Shown: positions 43,806-52,882 of the stretch, in pieces
How the letters are laid out: every line of letters begins with the position of its first letter
How positions within the stretch are numbered: the first letter of the stretch is position 1
Assembly (NCBI RefSeq): GCF_001190745.1
Contig: NZ_CP012196.1
Span: 2,108,001 to 2,172,000 of the forward strand
DNA: 64,000 nucleotides
Source of the DNA: Campylobacter gracilis
GTDB lineage: Bacteria > Campylobacterota > Campylobacteria > Campylobacterales > Campylobacteraceae
Direction of reading: 5' to 3'
The notes under the pieces: model-generated
The model's input: the letters and a program-made list of their open reading frames with translations, nothing else
The model's database searches: none
What the model was told of the DNA's origin: nothing
Position numbers and translations under genes: made by a program

Positions 43806-46297
43806 ATGAAAAATTTTAATAATATCTCTTTTGCCGTGGCCTTTATTGTTATTAATATTTCCTTCGCGCAAGATATATATTTGGGACGCATAGAAGTGAT
43901 TGGTGAACAAAACCGAACAAATCCGCAGTCCAGCGAATACGGCTCTTCAAACACCGTTTCGCAAGAAGAGATAGAAAAGATGCCTAAAAAGGAAAGCACT
44001 ATCGCTGAAGCGATAAAAGCCAATCCAAACGTCGCTTTTAATAAAAAAGCTGATAAAAGCATAGATAGCGGCGAAATTTCACCTAAAGATTTTAGCATCA
44101 ACGGCGCAAGCTATTATCAAAACAACTTCTTAGTAGATAACGTAAATTTTAACTACGATCTGGATCCCGCAGGCAAAAGACCATCTCGCGGTCTTTGGTG
44201 GGCTCCGACGCTAGGCTCTCAGGCTTTAAATTTAGACACTGATTTGTTCAAAAGAATCAAAGTTATCGATAGCGGCGTCTCAGCCAAATACGGCGACTTC
44301 CAAGGTGGCGTGATAAATACAAAAACCAGAGATCCAAAAGAGGGCTTTCATGGAATTTTGAGCACGAGCTATACAAGTAAAAAATGGAGCAAAATTTTCA
44401 TTGATCCATTAGTGGAACAAAACTACACGGATAATACCTCAATGATGTGGCTAAATAAAAGCGACTTTGTCAAAAAACGCTACCGAGCGGGCATAGAAGG
44501 CTACGTGAGCGAAAATTTTGGACTTTTGTTTGATTATACGAGGACGAGCTCGGTGATAAAAAATATAACAAAACCTGGCGTTATGGATAGCAGTATCGCA
44601 ACCCAGCCCGATGATAAAAGAAAGGCGGAAAACTATTTTCTAAAAAGAATCATAAACGCAGGCGATAACGTCGTTTTAAGGCCAAGCTTTCTTTATGCGC
44701 TACAAAAAACAGAACCTCTATCGAATACGATCTGGGTTCGGATATGGATCTGCACCTAGGCGGATACGTTGCATCTATCGAGGCGGACGTCGATCTTGAT
44801 AACGTATTTTTAGAGCATAGCTTAAGCTACTCAAAATATACAACTTCAAGATACTTCGACGATAAAGATGGTCTTTATGAATACAGAAAATCAAATATCA
44901 AAAACTGGGGAAATTATAATTTCAGGGGCGCAACGTATTCGTATCAAGGCGGGTTAAATGATATAAGGGAAAACCAGAAAAACTTAAGTTACAAATTTGA
45001 CGCTAGCTTGAAAGAATTTGAAGCTCTCGGCGCGCTTCACGCCGTAAAAAGTGGCTTTGAGTTCACATCACAAAGAGGAAGCTACGAGGTACTTACGCCT
45101 TACGTGCGCTACAGCAATCCAAGCGCCCTACCTGCAGGCTACGTCTGCGCTAGTGGCGACAAGACTTGCATAAATGACGATAGCTTTGGCGGACGAGGTC
45201 AATTCCTAAAGACTAAAGACTACTATGGCGATGTCAAAAATACTCTAAATTTACATAAAATTTCTCTTTATATCGAAGACGAGATGAGATTTGGTAAATT
45301 TAAGATCCGCCCAGGCGCCAGGATTGAAAAAGATAGCTTTAATAACGATATAAATATCGCGCCTAGACTTGTGAGCGAATATGAATTCTTGGATAAAAAT
45401 TTTCTAGGCTTTGGGCTGAATCGATACTATGGGCGGAATTTTTTCGCGTATAAAATTTTTAACGATATGCAAGCGCATTATAAAACCTATACTAGAACGG
45501 CGCCTAATCAAGAATTCACCCTTGACGAAAGCGACAAAAACAACAGGCTAAGCACTGATTTAAAAACCCCTTATGACGATGAGCTTAGCCTATTTTACAG
45601 AGGCGATATACAAAATGCGCGACTAAATTTAAAATATGTCAAAAGAAAAAGTAAAAACGAAGTCGTAGGAATGTCAAGAAGCAAGGTAGGCTTGCCCGCG
45701 CTTAGCGGTCTTGCGAACGAATACTACGTCTATATGAATAAGGGTAGGAGCAATACCGACATAACGACTTTTAGTATTCAAAATATCGAGCCTTTGATGC
45801 TTATGGGGATTGAAAACGATCTGGAATTTTCCGTAACCTACACGCATAAAAAGAAAAATTTTAGCTCCTATACCGACATAGACATCGATGATCCCGTTTA
45901 TTACGAAGGAAGCGTCATAAAAAAGGGTGATTTGCCGGTGATTGCTTTTTATACTCCGGTCATTGCAAGGCTCGGGCATAACATAAATTTCTCATCGTTT
46001 AACATTTCTAATTTCATTACCTACACTGGTAAAACCAATACGCTGATAAGCGGCTATGATAGAGCGCTTGGGATGCGAAAATATAGCAAATTTAAACTCC
46101 CGTCCTACGTGACGTGGGATATGAGAGTGGGCTTTGAGCAAAAGATCGCAAAGGATCTTAGATTTTTCACAAATCTCACTATCAATAATATCCTAAATAA
46201 AAAACATGCCATCGAAGCTGGAACATACGACGGCAAGGTGTATTATGACTACGATCTAGGACGAAATTTCTGGCTTGAGGCGGGAGTTAGGTGGTAA
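43806..46297 (+). pseudogene. TonB-dependent outer-membrane receptor, split by a frameshift
   Basis: A receptor of about 830 residues in two frames. The first part (43806-44760) has a signal peptide, a plug domain (IEVIGEQNR, NPNVAFNKKADKS, then RIKVIDSGVSAKYGDFQGGVINTKTR). The second part (from about 44710) continues as a beta barrel and ends at the expected C-terminal aromatic Trp (GVRW). The break is at an A6 run (44704-44709): one more A gives a continuous chain. Its role is uptake of a siderophore or other TonB-dependent substrate through the outer membrane. No tonB or exbB genes are in the window. The first strand is A/T-richer than its neighbours. A 32-bp palindromic terminator follows. 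Confidence 0.85.
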
Positions 46298-46353
46298 ATT
46301 TAAGGCATATAACTTCGGCGTTCGCCTGATTTGATAAATTTAGAAACGCAAGC

Positions 46354-46385
46354 CTAAAAAGCTTTAAAATTTTAAAGCTTTTTAG
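46354..46385. terminator. Bidirectional palindromic terminator
   Basis: Perfect 32-base palindrome between 46354 and 46385 (CTAAAAAGCTTTAAAA arm) ending in a T run in both orientations. It closes the receptor gene on the plus strand. Confidence 0.8.
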
Positions 46386-46509
46386 TAGCGAAGTCTCATA
46401 ACGAGCACAAAGTTAAAATTCGCTAAGCGCGAGAAATCATGAGTTAGGAACTTTTGAGCGGATATCACTTATCGTCTAGCCACCGATTGCATAGTCATCA
46501 GTAGAAATT

Positions 46510-46650
46510 TCATTTATCGCCACGATGAAAGTTTTTTGCCTCGCTCATAACTTCGACAAAACTTTGCTTGAGCTCTCTTTTTGCCGCGGCTTCCTTTTGC
46601 CGCTTACTAAGCCCACCGTTTTCCTTCATCATAACGTTAATAATCGGCAT
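46510..46650 (-). CDS. Possible small basic protein, 46 residues
   Basis: ATG at 46650 to TGA at 46510-46512 encodes a Lys/Glu/Ala-rich helix (GGLSKRQKEAAAKRELKQSF, 20 of 46 residues). A GGGG patch precedes the ATG but spacing is short. It is non-repetitive and more protein-like than the surrounding spacer, but could be a remnant. The remainder of 46386-46819 shows no gene. Confidence 0.3.
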   Translation of the reverse strand: MPIINVMMKENGGLSKRQKEAAAKRELKQSFVEVMSEAKNFHRGDK

Positions 46651-46819
46651 TTACCCCGAATCCATTAAATTTGAGATGATATTTAAATTTTCAAGTGCAA
46701 ATCTGCCACTATTTTGGCGTAAAAGCGATCAAAATTTTAAAATTTTACCATGCCGCTTAGGGGCAAAATTTACTAGAAACTTTCCCATCGCGGCTAAATT
46801 TGATATGGCGCGGCAAAAC

Positions 46820-47470
46820 CTATTTCGCCAGCAGCTCTTTTACCGCGGCGACCATTTCATCGACGGAGCCGAACGAAGCCGTGTTTAAGAGATACTTGCC
46901 GCTGACGACAAATGCCGGCACGCCTGAAATCACTGCGACTTCGTAGCCCGCGTCCCATTGCGCGAGCAGAGCCTGCGCCTTTTTGCTAGCAAGCGCGGCT
47001 TCGTATTCGCTCATGCTCACGCCTGCAGCATCTAGCGCGGTTTTGATGAACCTTTGTTTGTCGCTACCGCCGCCGAAATCATCCTTTTTGTCGTGGATCG
47101 CTTTATAAATCGCAAATTTCGCCTTTTTAAATTTCGACTCGTCGCTTAGCAGGCTCACATCGTCCTTTTCATCAATCACGATGAGCGCTGCGAATATACC
47201 GCTCGCCGTCTGTCCGAACACGCCTTTAGTCTTTAGGTGCCATGGCAAAAACTCCGTCCCCTCAAGCTTTTTCATCAGCTGCGGCGTGACCGTTCTATCG
47301 AACGCATAGCAGTGCGGACACTCGTAGTTAAAAATTTTAACGACGCTGTTTTTCGGCACGTTTAGCGGCTTTTGTAGCACTTGATAATTAACGCCCACCT
47401 CTAGCGCGTTTGCGCCTATGCAGAGCAGGCAAACGGCGGCTAAAGCTTTAAAAAATTTAGCGATTTTCAT
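46820..47470 (-). CDS. dsbA: DsbA-family periplasmic thiol:disulfide oxidoreductase
   Basis: A 216-residue DsbA with a signal peptide (cleavage near NALE) and the active site NYECPHCYAF; the cis-Pro loop is ISGVPAFVVSGKYL. It shares the length, the LKTKG segment and most motifs with DsbL at 40 kb, so the two are paralogues with different active-site dipeptides (Pro-His here, Pro-Phe there). It is the general type. AAAGGAATTT is upstream of the ATG. No dsbB-like gene is next to it. Confidence 0.9.
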   Translation of the reverse strand: MKIAKFFKALAAVCLLCIGANALEVGVNYQVLQKPLNVPKNSVVKIFNYECPHCYAFDRTVTPQLMKKLEGTEFLPWHLKTKGVFGQTASGIFAALIVIDEKDDVSLLSDESKFKKAKFAIYKAIHDKKDDFGGGSDKQRFIKTALDAAGVSMSEYEAALASKKAQALLAQWDAGYEVAVISGVPAFVVSGKYLLNTASFGSVDEMVAAVKELLAK

Positions 47471-47667
47471 AAAATTCCTTTGCGGTAAATTTTAAAGATT
47501 GTATAAAATAAAGGGTAAATTTGAGATTAAGCGGACAAAGGCAAGGCGGCTCCCACAGAAAATATATAAAGTAGCAGGCTACGCCACCAACGCAGCTTGA
47601 GCAAGCGGGCTAATTTATCGCCACAAGCTCTATCTCTGATCCCGTTCAGGTTTAAATTTAATAGTAA

Positions 47668-47707
47668 GGATTGCATGCTCGCGGCTTAATTTTAAAGCAT
47701 GCAATCC
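47668..47707 (-). terminator. Hairpin after the aldo/keto reductase gene
   Basis: 12-bp stem GGATTGCATGCT/AGCATGCAATCC with a 16-base loop; on the minus strand it is followed by TTACTATTAAA. No long T run, so a weak terminator. Confidence 0.5.
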
Positions 47708-47725
47708 GCTTTAATTTAATAAATT

Positions 47726-48580
47726 TTACTTATCAAAAGCATGGATTATCCACTTTACGCGCTCAGGATCTGCATGGTCGAAAAACAGCGTCTTATCAGT
47801 ATCAAGCGCAGCGATGGCAGCCATATCATCAGGCGCAAGCGCAAAATCAAAAATGTCGAAATTTTGCTTCATCCTCTCGATTTTAACGCTTTTTGGAATG
47901 ACGATGATGCCGCGCTGAATTAACCAGCGCAAAATAACCTGAGCCGAGCTTTTACCATATTTTTCGCCGATACCGCTTAGCACGGCATTTTTAAATATAT
48001 CGTTTTTGCCCTCGGCAAAGCTAGCCCACGATTCAAATGCTATGCCGTAGCCATCAAGTACGCGCTTTAACGCTTCACGCTGATAAAACGGATGGCACTC
48101 AAGCTGATTTACCGCAGGGATGACGCCGCTGTTTTCGCATAGATCGACGATCCGATCGGCGTAGAAGTTGCTAACGCCGATAGAGCGAATGCGCCCCTCA
48201 TCGCGCAAACGTTTCATCGCTCGCCACGAGCCATAAATATCGCCATATGGCTGATGAATGAGATAAAGATCAAGATACTCAAGCCCTAGCTTTTTCATCG
48301 ACGCATCGAAGGCTTTTAGCGCGCGCTCTTCACCTGTGTCGTTAATCCAAAGCTTAGTAGTGATAAACAGCTCCTCGCGCTTTAACCCGCCTGCAAGAGC
48401 CGTCTTAATTGCTGCACCCACGCTTTCTTCATTAAAATACGCCTGCGCGGTGTCGATGAGACGGTAACCCACGCTGATCGCATCCTCAACGCATCTTTGC
48501 GTCTCTTTCGGATCTACCTGAAATACGCCAAATCCTAAAATCGGCATCTTGTTGCCGTCGTTTAAGGTTAAATACTGCAT
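47726..48580 (-). CDS. Aldo/keto reductase
   Basis: A 284-residue cytoplasmic NADPH-dependent oxidoreductase of the AKR5-like group. The catalytic tetrad is visible: Asp and Tyr in LIDTAQAYFNEESVG, Lys in TTKLW and His in LIHQPYGD. The NADP-binding IPKSVKIERM motif is in the C-terminal half. The start was moved to the ATG at 48580, which has AAAGGAGC upstream, rather than an earlier in-frame ATG at 48607. It would reduce small aldehydes or 2,5-diketo sugars; the substrate is not known. Confidence 0.9.
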   Translation of the reverse strand: MQYLTLNDGNKMPILGFGVFQVDPKETQRCVEDAISVGYRLIDTAQAYFNEESVGAAIKTALAGGLKREELFITTKLWINDTGEERALKAFDASMKKLGLEYLDLYLIHQPYGDIYGSWRAMKRLRDEGRIRSIGVSNFYADRIVDLCENSGVIPAVNQLECHPFYQREALKRVLDGYGIAFESWASFAEGKNDIFKNAVLSGIGEKYGKSSAQVILRWLIQRGIIVIPKSVKIERMKQNFDIFDFALAPDDMAAIAALDTDKTLFFDHADPERVKWIIHAFDK

Positions 48581-48663
48581 TTTAGCTCCTTTGCTAGAAA
48601 AATTCATCTTATATAAAAATTTAAAATTTCGCGTTTAAGTCGTAAAATTATACTCGCACCAAA

Positions 48664-48703
48664 GCGACAGGTGGAATTTAAAAGCCAAATTCCAACCTGT
48701 CGC
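48664..48703 (-). terminator. Terminator of the second arylsulfate sulfotransferase gene
   Basis: A 16-bp stem with one bulge (left 48664-48679, right 48687-48703), starting 7 bases after the stop. No long T run on the minus strand, so it may also stabilise the mRNA end. Confidence 0.7.
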
Positions 48704-48709
48704 GAAATT

Positions 48710-50482
48710 TTAATAATCAAAGATATTCGGATCGATCACCAGCGCACGGTAGGCCACGTCGTCTCTAGACGCAGACTCCGCGTCCATTTCAAATTTGACG
48801 TCATTTGTCTTCGGATCGATCTCCACTAGCACCATTTTGATCGTTTTATCAGGCTTTAGTAGATAGACGTTCGAACTTGAGATGAAGTACGTACTTTTAT
48901 CCTTTTGCCACTCCACGTTGCTAGTAACCGCGCTGTAGAAGTCAAATCCGCGCTCCTTGCCAAACTCCCACGTCTGCTCGACGGTGCCCTTTTTCTCGTC
49001 GATCTTGTACTCGACCGCGCGAGAGTATTTTTGCTCTTTTAGCGCAGGCTGCTCCATGCCGCGGCCGTCGCCGTTGTCAAATACGCTGATGTGCTTTACA
49101 GAGCCCTTGTTGTCGTAGCGCGGAGTCAGCCACGCGGTGTGCTGCGTCCACGACCAGTCAAAATCGCCCTCGCATCTTGAGTTTTCGCATTTGATCTTGT
49201 TGCCGTTTTTATCCACGGGCGCTAGCACTTTTTCTTTAAAGTCCGCACTCCAGCCCTCAGGCGATGCGAGGATCCATTTTACCTTTTTGTCGCGGCCGAT
49301 CTTAACGATGCCTTGATGGCGAAGCGAGAGGATGATGCCGTCGTCGCTAGGATCGTACGAGATGGAGTTTACGTGCGCCCAGTTGCGTCCCGTGCCGGTT
49401 GAGGTCACGTCGCCGAAAGGCAGATCGTCGCTTATTTTGATCTCTTTGGCGTCCATGTCGATATTTAGGCATACGGCACGAGCGTCAAGAGCCTTGATGA
49501 GGTTGCTGCGGTAGACGTTTTTACCGAAAATTTCATTCAGATCCCACTCGTCCACGACCTTGCCGCTGCCATCCACTTCGATGATGTGATCTCTGATCGT
49601 GTGCGAAATTCTGCCATCGGCGTGGTGGTAGTTATATTTACCGACGCGAAGCAGCAAGTGATCGCCTTTTAGCGGCATCACCTCGTGGCTAAGATCGATG
49701 TAGCCGCGCGGCAGCTCGCGATTATACACCTCCTTGCCCATCATATCGTAGCGCATATATCGCTGCGCCATGCCCCAGCTCAGATCGCCGTTTGGCAGCT
49801 GGTGAAAGCCCATCATCATGCCGCCGTCCATCACTCTGCGTTCGCTGCGATCGTAAAATTTCTGATAGTCCAGATACCATCTGACCTCGCCCTGCGTATC
49901 GACGACGAAATTTTCGGTGAAGTCGTTCCAGCTAGCCGCACCGCCGTTTTTCCAATCAAGCGGCTTATAAACGCTCGTGATCGTGTTGTTGATGAGATAA
50001 AGCCTGTTTTTAAACGCAGGATCGACCTTTTTGACCTTCATCTTTTGCATGTGGCTAAATCTATAATCGCGGCTATACGTCACGATCGGCTGAGCGTAAA
50101 TTTTATACTTTTCGACCTTCTTTTCGCCGTTAAAAACGTAGCTTACTTCGACCTCGTTTAGATAGTCCGGATACAGCCCCCAGATCGGCACGCCATCGTG
50201 CGTCAGTAGCGCATGCTCGGAGACGTTATAGGCGATGTCGATGCCGCCGTTCGGCTTACCGAGCACCCGCACGTGGATATCCTTGATGTCCTTGCCCGCC
50301 CTATCGATGACGGCGGTTAGAGGCGCCACGTCGTAGGGGTTGATAAACACCGAGCCAAGCTCGCCCTGGGTTTTTACCTGATGCGCCAAAACGCCCGCAC
50401 TCGCAGTCTGCGGCACCGCTATAAGCGCGCCGCTTGCCAAGGCCGCAGCCAAAACGATAGAACCGAAAAAATTCTTACGCAT
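48710..50482 (-). CDS. Arylsulfate sulfotransferase (paralogue 2)
   Basis: A 590-residue paralogue of the 615-residue enzyme, with signal peptide (cleavage near ASA), and the same landmarks: LSHEVMPLKGDH, WAHVNSISYDPSDDGIILSLRHQ, and the catalytic His in DWSWTQHTAW. The Cys pair is CENSRC, spaced as in E. coli AssT (10-12 residues before the catalytic His). The C-terminal portion differs from paralogue 1, ending in VIDPNIFDY. Both use the same signal-peptide plus beta-propeller design; the copies may differ in donor or acceptor phenols. It is not next to a second dsbL, so the DsbL/DsbI pair at 40 kb would serve both. Confidence 0.9.
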   Translation of the reverse strand: MRKNFFGSIVLAAALASGALIAVPQTASAGVLAHQVKTQGELGSVFINPYDVAPLTAVIDRAGKDIKDIHVRVLGKPNGGIDIAYNVSEHALLTHDGVPIWGLYPDYLNEVEVSYVFNGEKKVEKYKIYAQPIVTYSRDYRFSHMQKMKVKKVDPAFKNRLYLINNTITSVYKPLDWKNGGAASWNDFTENFVVDTQGEVRWYLDYQKFYDRSERRVMDGGMMMGFHQLPNGDLSWGMAQRYMRYDMMGKEVYNRELPRGYIDLSHEVMPLKGDHLLLRVGKYNYHHADGRISHTIRDHIIEVDGSGKVVDEWDLNEIFGKNVYRSNLIKALDARAVCLNIDMDAKEIKISDDLPFGDVTSTGTGRNWAHVNSISYDPSDDGIILSLRHQGIVKIGRDKKVKWILASPEGWSADFKEKVLAPVDKNGNKIKCENSRCEGDFDWSWTQHTAWLTPRYDNKGSVKHISVFDNGDGRGMEQPALKEQKYSRAVEYKIDEKKGTVEQTWEFGKERGFDFYSAVTSNVEWQKDKSTYFISSSNVYLLKPDKTIKMVLVEIDPKTNDVKFEMDAESASRDDVAYRALVIDPNIFDY

Positions 50483-50624
50483 ATTCGCTCCTTTTGGGTA
50501 AATTTATCAAATTTTACTACTACCAAATCACATAATAATCATACTAGCTTTAAATCAAATTTAAAGTTAAATTCTAATATATCTATTTAAATTTTAGAAC
50601 GCAAGCGAGACGGGTAACAGGCTA

Positions 50625-50659
50625 AAATTTGATATAATTAGCCCTGCTTTATCAAATTT
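50625..50659 (+). promoter_or_regulatory. Inverted repeat around the tautomerase promoter
   Basis: AAATTTGATA (50625-50634) and TATCAAATTT (50650-50659) form a perfect 10-bp inverted repeat with 15-base spacing. A TATAAT -10 (50633-50638) overlaps the first arm, and the AAGGAGAG ribosome site starts right after the second. It may be an operator or a 5' leader hairpin. Confidence 0.5.
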
Positions 50660-50670
50660 AAGGAGAGAAA

Positions 50671-50880
50671 ATGCCATTCGTAAATATAAAAGTAGCCGCT
50701 CCGGAGCCTACAAAAGAGCAAAAAAAGCAAATCATCGCCGAGATTACGAATACGCTAGCACGCGTATTAGGCAAAGACCCAGCCGCAATACTCGTGATGA
50801 TCGAAACGCTCGGTATGGACAGCATCGGTAAAAGCGGTCTAAGTCTTGAGGAGATCAAACAAAATAAAGAGAAAAAATGA
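50671..50880 (+). CDS. 4-oxalocrotonate tautomerase family protein
   Basis: A 69-residue member of the tautomerase superfamily: the mature N-terminal Pro after Met (MPFVNIKV) is the catalytic base, and the core KKQIIAEITNTLARVLGKDP and VMIETL segments fit the beta-alpha-beta fold (Pro1 and a downstream Arg/Lys are the usual catalytic residues). Members act on enol substrates or dehalogenate; the substrate here is not known. AAGGAGAG lies 5 bases upstream. Confidence 0.88.
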   Translation: MPFVNIKVAAPEPTKEQKKQIIAEITNTLARVLGKDPAAILVMIETLGMDSIGKSGLSLEEIKQNKEKK

Positions 50881-51190
50881 GCGAATTTTTATAGGATTTT
50901 GAGCTAAAAATCACGCTCGCAGCGGGCGATACTTGCGCCGCTAAGCGGTCTAAATTTACCGAACACGCAGGCGGGCAGCAGTTAAAAACCGCCGCCGCAA
51001 GCTGCTCTAGCGGGCGAACATCCGACCTCTCGCCCAAGATTATCGGCGGACGGACGATCTGAAGGCTGTCAAAGCCAAGCTCGCTCACGCTCTGCTCGAT
51101 ACGTCCTTTAGCGCGCAGATAAAAGCTTAGCGAACCTTCGCTCGCACCCGGAGCCGATACGAGCACAAAGCGCCGCGCAGCCCCGCACCA
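50855..51190 (-). pseudogene. Fragment of an NAD(P)-binding oxidoreductase
   Basis: The region encodes the middle and C-terminal part of the same family as the gene at 52.9-53.5 kb: FVLVSAPGASEGSLSFYL matches the paralogue's FVLISAYGADERSRFFYM, then RAKGRIEQSVSELGFDSLQIVRPP. The N-terminal Rossmann part is missing because the fragment is joined at about 51185 to a flavin reductase fragment. No start site. It runs into the tautomerase 3' end on the other strand. Confidence 0.75.
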
Positions 51191-51520
51191 TCGGCACACC
51201 CTGTTCGTAAAACATCTCCACGCCCTCAAGCTTGCCCGCGTCGGCGCGCATACTTATCGTGCCCATTTTCCCATTTTGGCCACCAGCTGCGTTTGAGAGA
51301 CGAAAGGGACTTGCACGGCGAATTTGCCGCTCTTTTCAAAAAGCGAGCGGGTAAAAGAGCCCGCGCCCATGACCGCCGTTAGCTTGTCGTAGTCCAGAGG
51401 GCAGACCCATGACGCGCTCATCACGTCCCGCACGCCGTCAAATTCGGCCGAGGCCATGACGGTCGGTCCGTGATTTATGAGGCGATACGCCTTGTGAAGT
51501 TCGACAGGTTTTAATGCCAT
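51171..51520 (-). pseudogene. Truncated and frameshifted flavin reductase family protein
   Basis: ATG at 51520 opens the N-terminal half of a flavin reductase-like FMN-binding split-barrel protein (VELHKAYRLINHGPTVMASA, then MSASWVCPLDYDKLTAV and AGSFTRSLFEKSG). An 8-base tandem duplication (CCCATTTT twice, 51262-51277 on the plus strand) shifts the frame. Past it the protein resumes in another frame with MGTISMRADAGKLEGVEMFY and GVPMVRGCAA, then stops matching at about 51175, where NAD(P)-binding fragment sequence begins. So one duplication and one deletion-fusion destroyed it. Confidence 0.75.
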
Positions 51521-51589
51521 TTTTTCTTCTTTGATTTTGATAAAATTTAAATTTTATTTTTTGCCGATAATGCCCTAAATTTGGCAAAT

Positions 51590-52549
51590 TTAAACAAAAT
51601 CGGCCATAAGCTCGCCGACGATTTCTTTGGCGCTTTTTATCTCTTTTATTAAGCTAATACCCGAATTTACGTATATTATGCCGTTTTCTATATCGCCGTC
51701 TATCATTGCAAGCCTTAGCGGATTTAGTCGCTCGATTTTTTGCGCCACTACTTCCTTGTCGCCGTTTAGATACATTGCGTTTAGCTCTTTGGCAAATTTA
51801 CTCGGCACTACGCGTTGATAGTCCGAAACAAAAAATAGCTCGCTAGAGCCCATAGATACGATGCTCTCTTTTGCCGGTTGCGCTGCCGGGCACTCGGTGC
51901 TAGCGATAAATCTAGTACCCACGTAAACACCGCTAGCCCCAAGCGCAAAGGCTGCTCGTACGCCTCTAACGTCGTTTATCCCGCCCGCAGCCATCACGGG
52001 CACGCTCACGGTATCGGCGATAATCGGCACGATGCTAAAAGTACCTATTTTATTTTGCGGGAGCACTCCACCCTTATCGTATCCCGTGGCAATTATAATA
52101 TCTGCGCCCTCTTCTTGTGCCGCGCGAGCCGAATTTACGCTTGGCGTAAGCGCTCTGTGCACCAAAACTCCGCCGTTATCTTTTATAAATTTAAATAGCT
52201 CCGTTTCCACTATGCCGACAAAGAAAAACGCCTTTACGCCAGCCTCAAATGCCGTTTCCATAACCCTTAGCACATATTTTTTGTCATTATCGTTTCGACA
52301 AACGATATTTACGCCGTAAGGCTTATCGGTTAGCGCCTTTATGCGTTCAAATTCTCGTTTATATCGCTCTTTCGTATTTAAATTTTCAGCGTCTCTGCCG
52401 GCATTTGGCCCCAGCACGCCCATTCCGCCGGCATTTGATACGGCAGCTACTAATGCGGCGTTTGTTACGTTATTCATCGGAGCTTGCACGATAGGCAAGC
52501 TGATGCCCAAAATCTCGCACAGCTTTGTCGATTGATTAAAATTTTTCAT
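51590..52549 (-). CDS. Nitronate monooxygenase (2-nitropropane dioxygenase family)
   Basis: A 319-residue FMN-dependent TIM-barrel enzyme. It begins LGISLPIVQAPMNNVTN, has the AVSNAGGMGVLGPN segment, IIATGYDKGGVLP (the His of other family members is absent here), and the FMN-phosphate loop PVMAAGGINDVRGVRAAFALGASGV (core AAGGINDVRGV, LGASGVYVGTRF). It oxidises nitronates or is an enoyl reductase FabK-like cousin. It is in a row with the decayed flavin reductase and the NAD(P)-binding genes. AGGAAAAAG precedes the ATG. Confidence 0.85.
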   Translation of the reverse strand: MKNFNQSTKLCEILGISLPIVQAPMNNVTNAALVAAVSNAGGMGVLGPNAGRDAENLNTKERYKREFERIKALTDKPYGVNIVCRNDNDKKYVLRVMETAFEAGVKAFFFVGIVETELFKFIKDNGGVLVHRALTPSVNSARAAQEEGADIIIATGYDKGGVLPQNKIGTFSIVPIIADTVSVPVMAAGGINDVRGVRAAFALGASGVYVGTRFIASTECPAAQPAKESIVSMGSSELFFVSDYQRVVPSKFAKELNAMYLNGDKEVVAQKIERLNPLRLAMIDGDIENGIIYVNSGISLIKEIKSAKEIVGELMADFV

Positions 52550-52882
52550 ATTCTTTTTCCTTCTTTTTTCGTTAAATTTTCAGCTAACGTACCTGCCCTC
52601 GGCGCCTCTTTGCAGGTTTGTCACTATTTTTGGCGTTTTGTCGGCTTTGGATATTTTCGGCGCTAGCTTTTTAGCTCAAACCCCGTCCGCCGCGCTAAAT
52701 TTGAACCCGCGCGCCGGGAACGATAAACGCGCAAAAACGCCGACGCGCACGGAGGTCAAAGCCCCAAATTTTCTATCAAATTTCGCTTTTAGGTAGCGGT
52801 AAATTTAAACGCTCGCCGAGGCAATCGCGTAAATTTGATTATCCGTGGATAAATTTAAGAGGCGAGGGCTTGCAAAATTTGC
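52550..52882. other. Intergenic, no gene seen
   Basis: GC-rich start and A/T words; nothing recognised. Confidence 0.45.
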
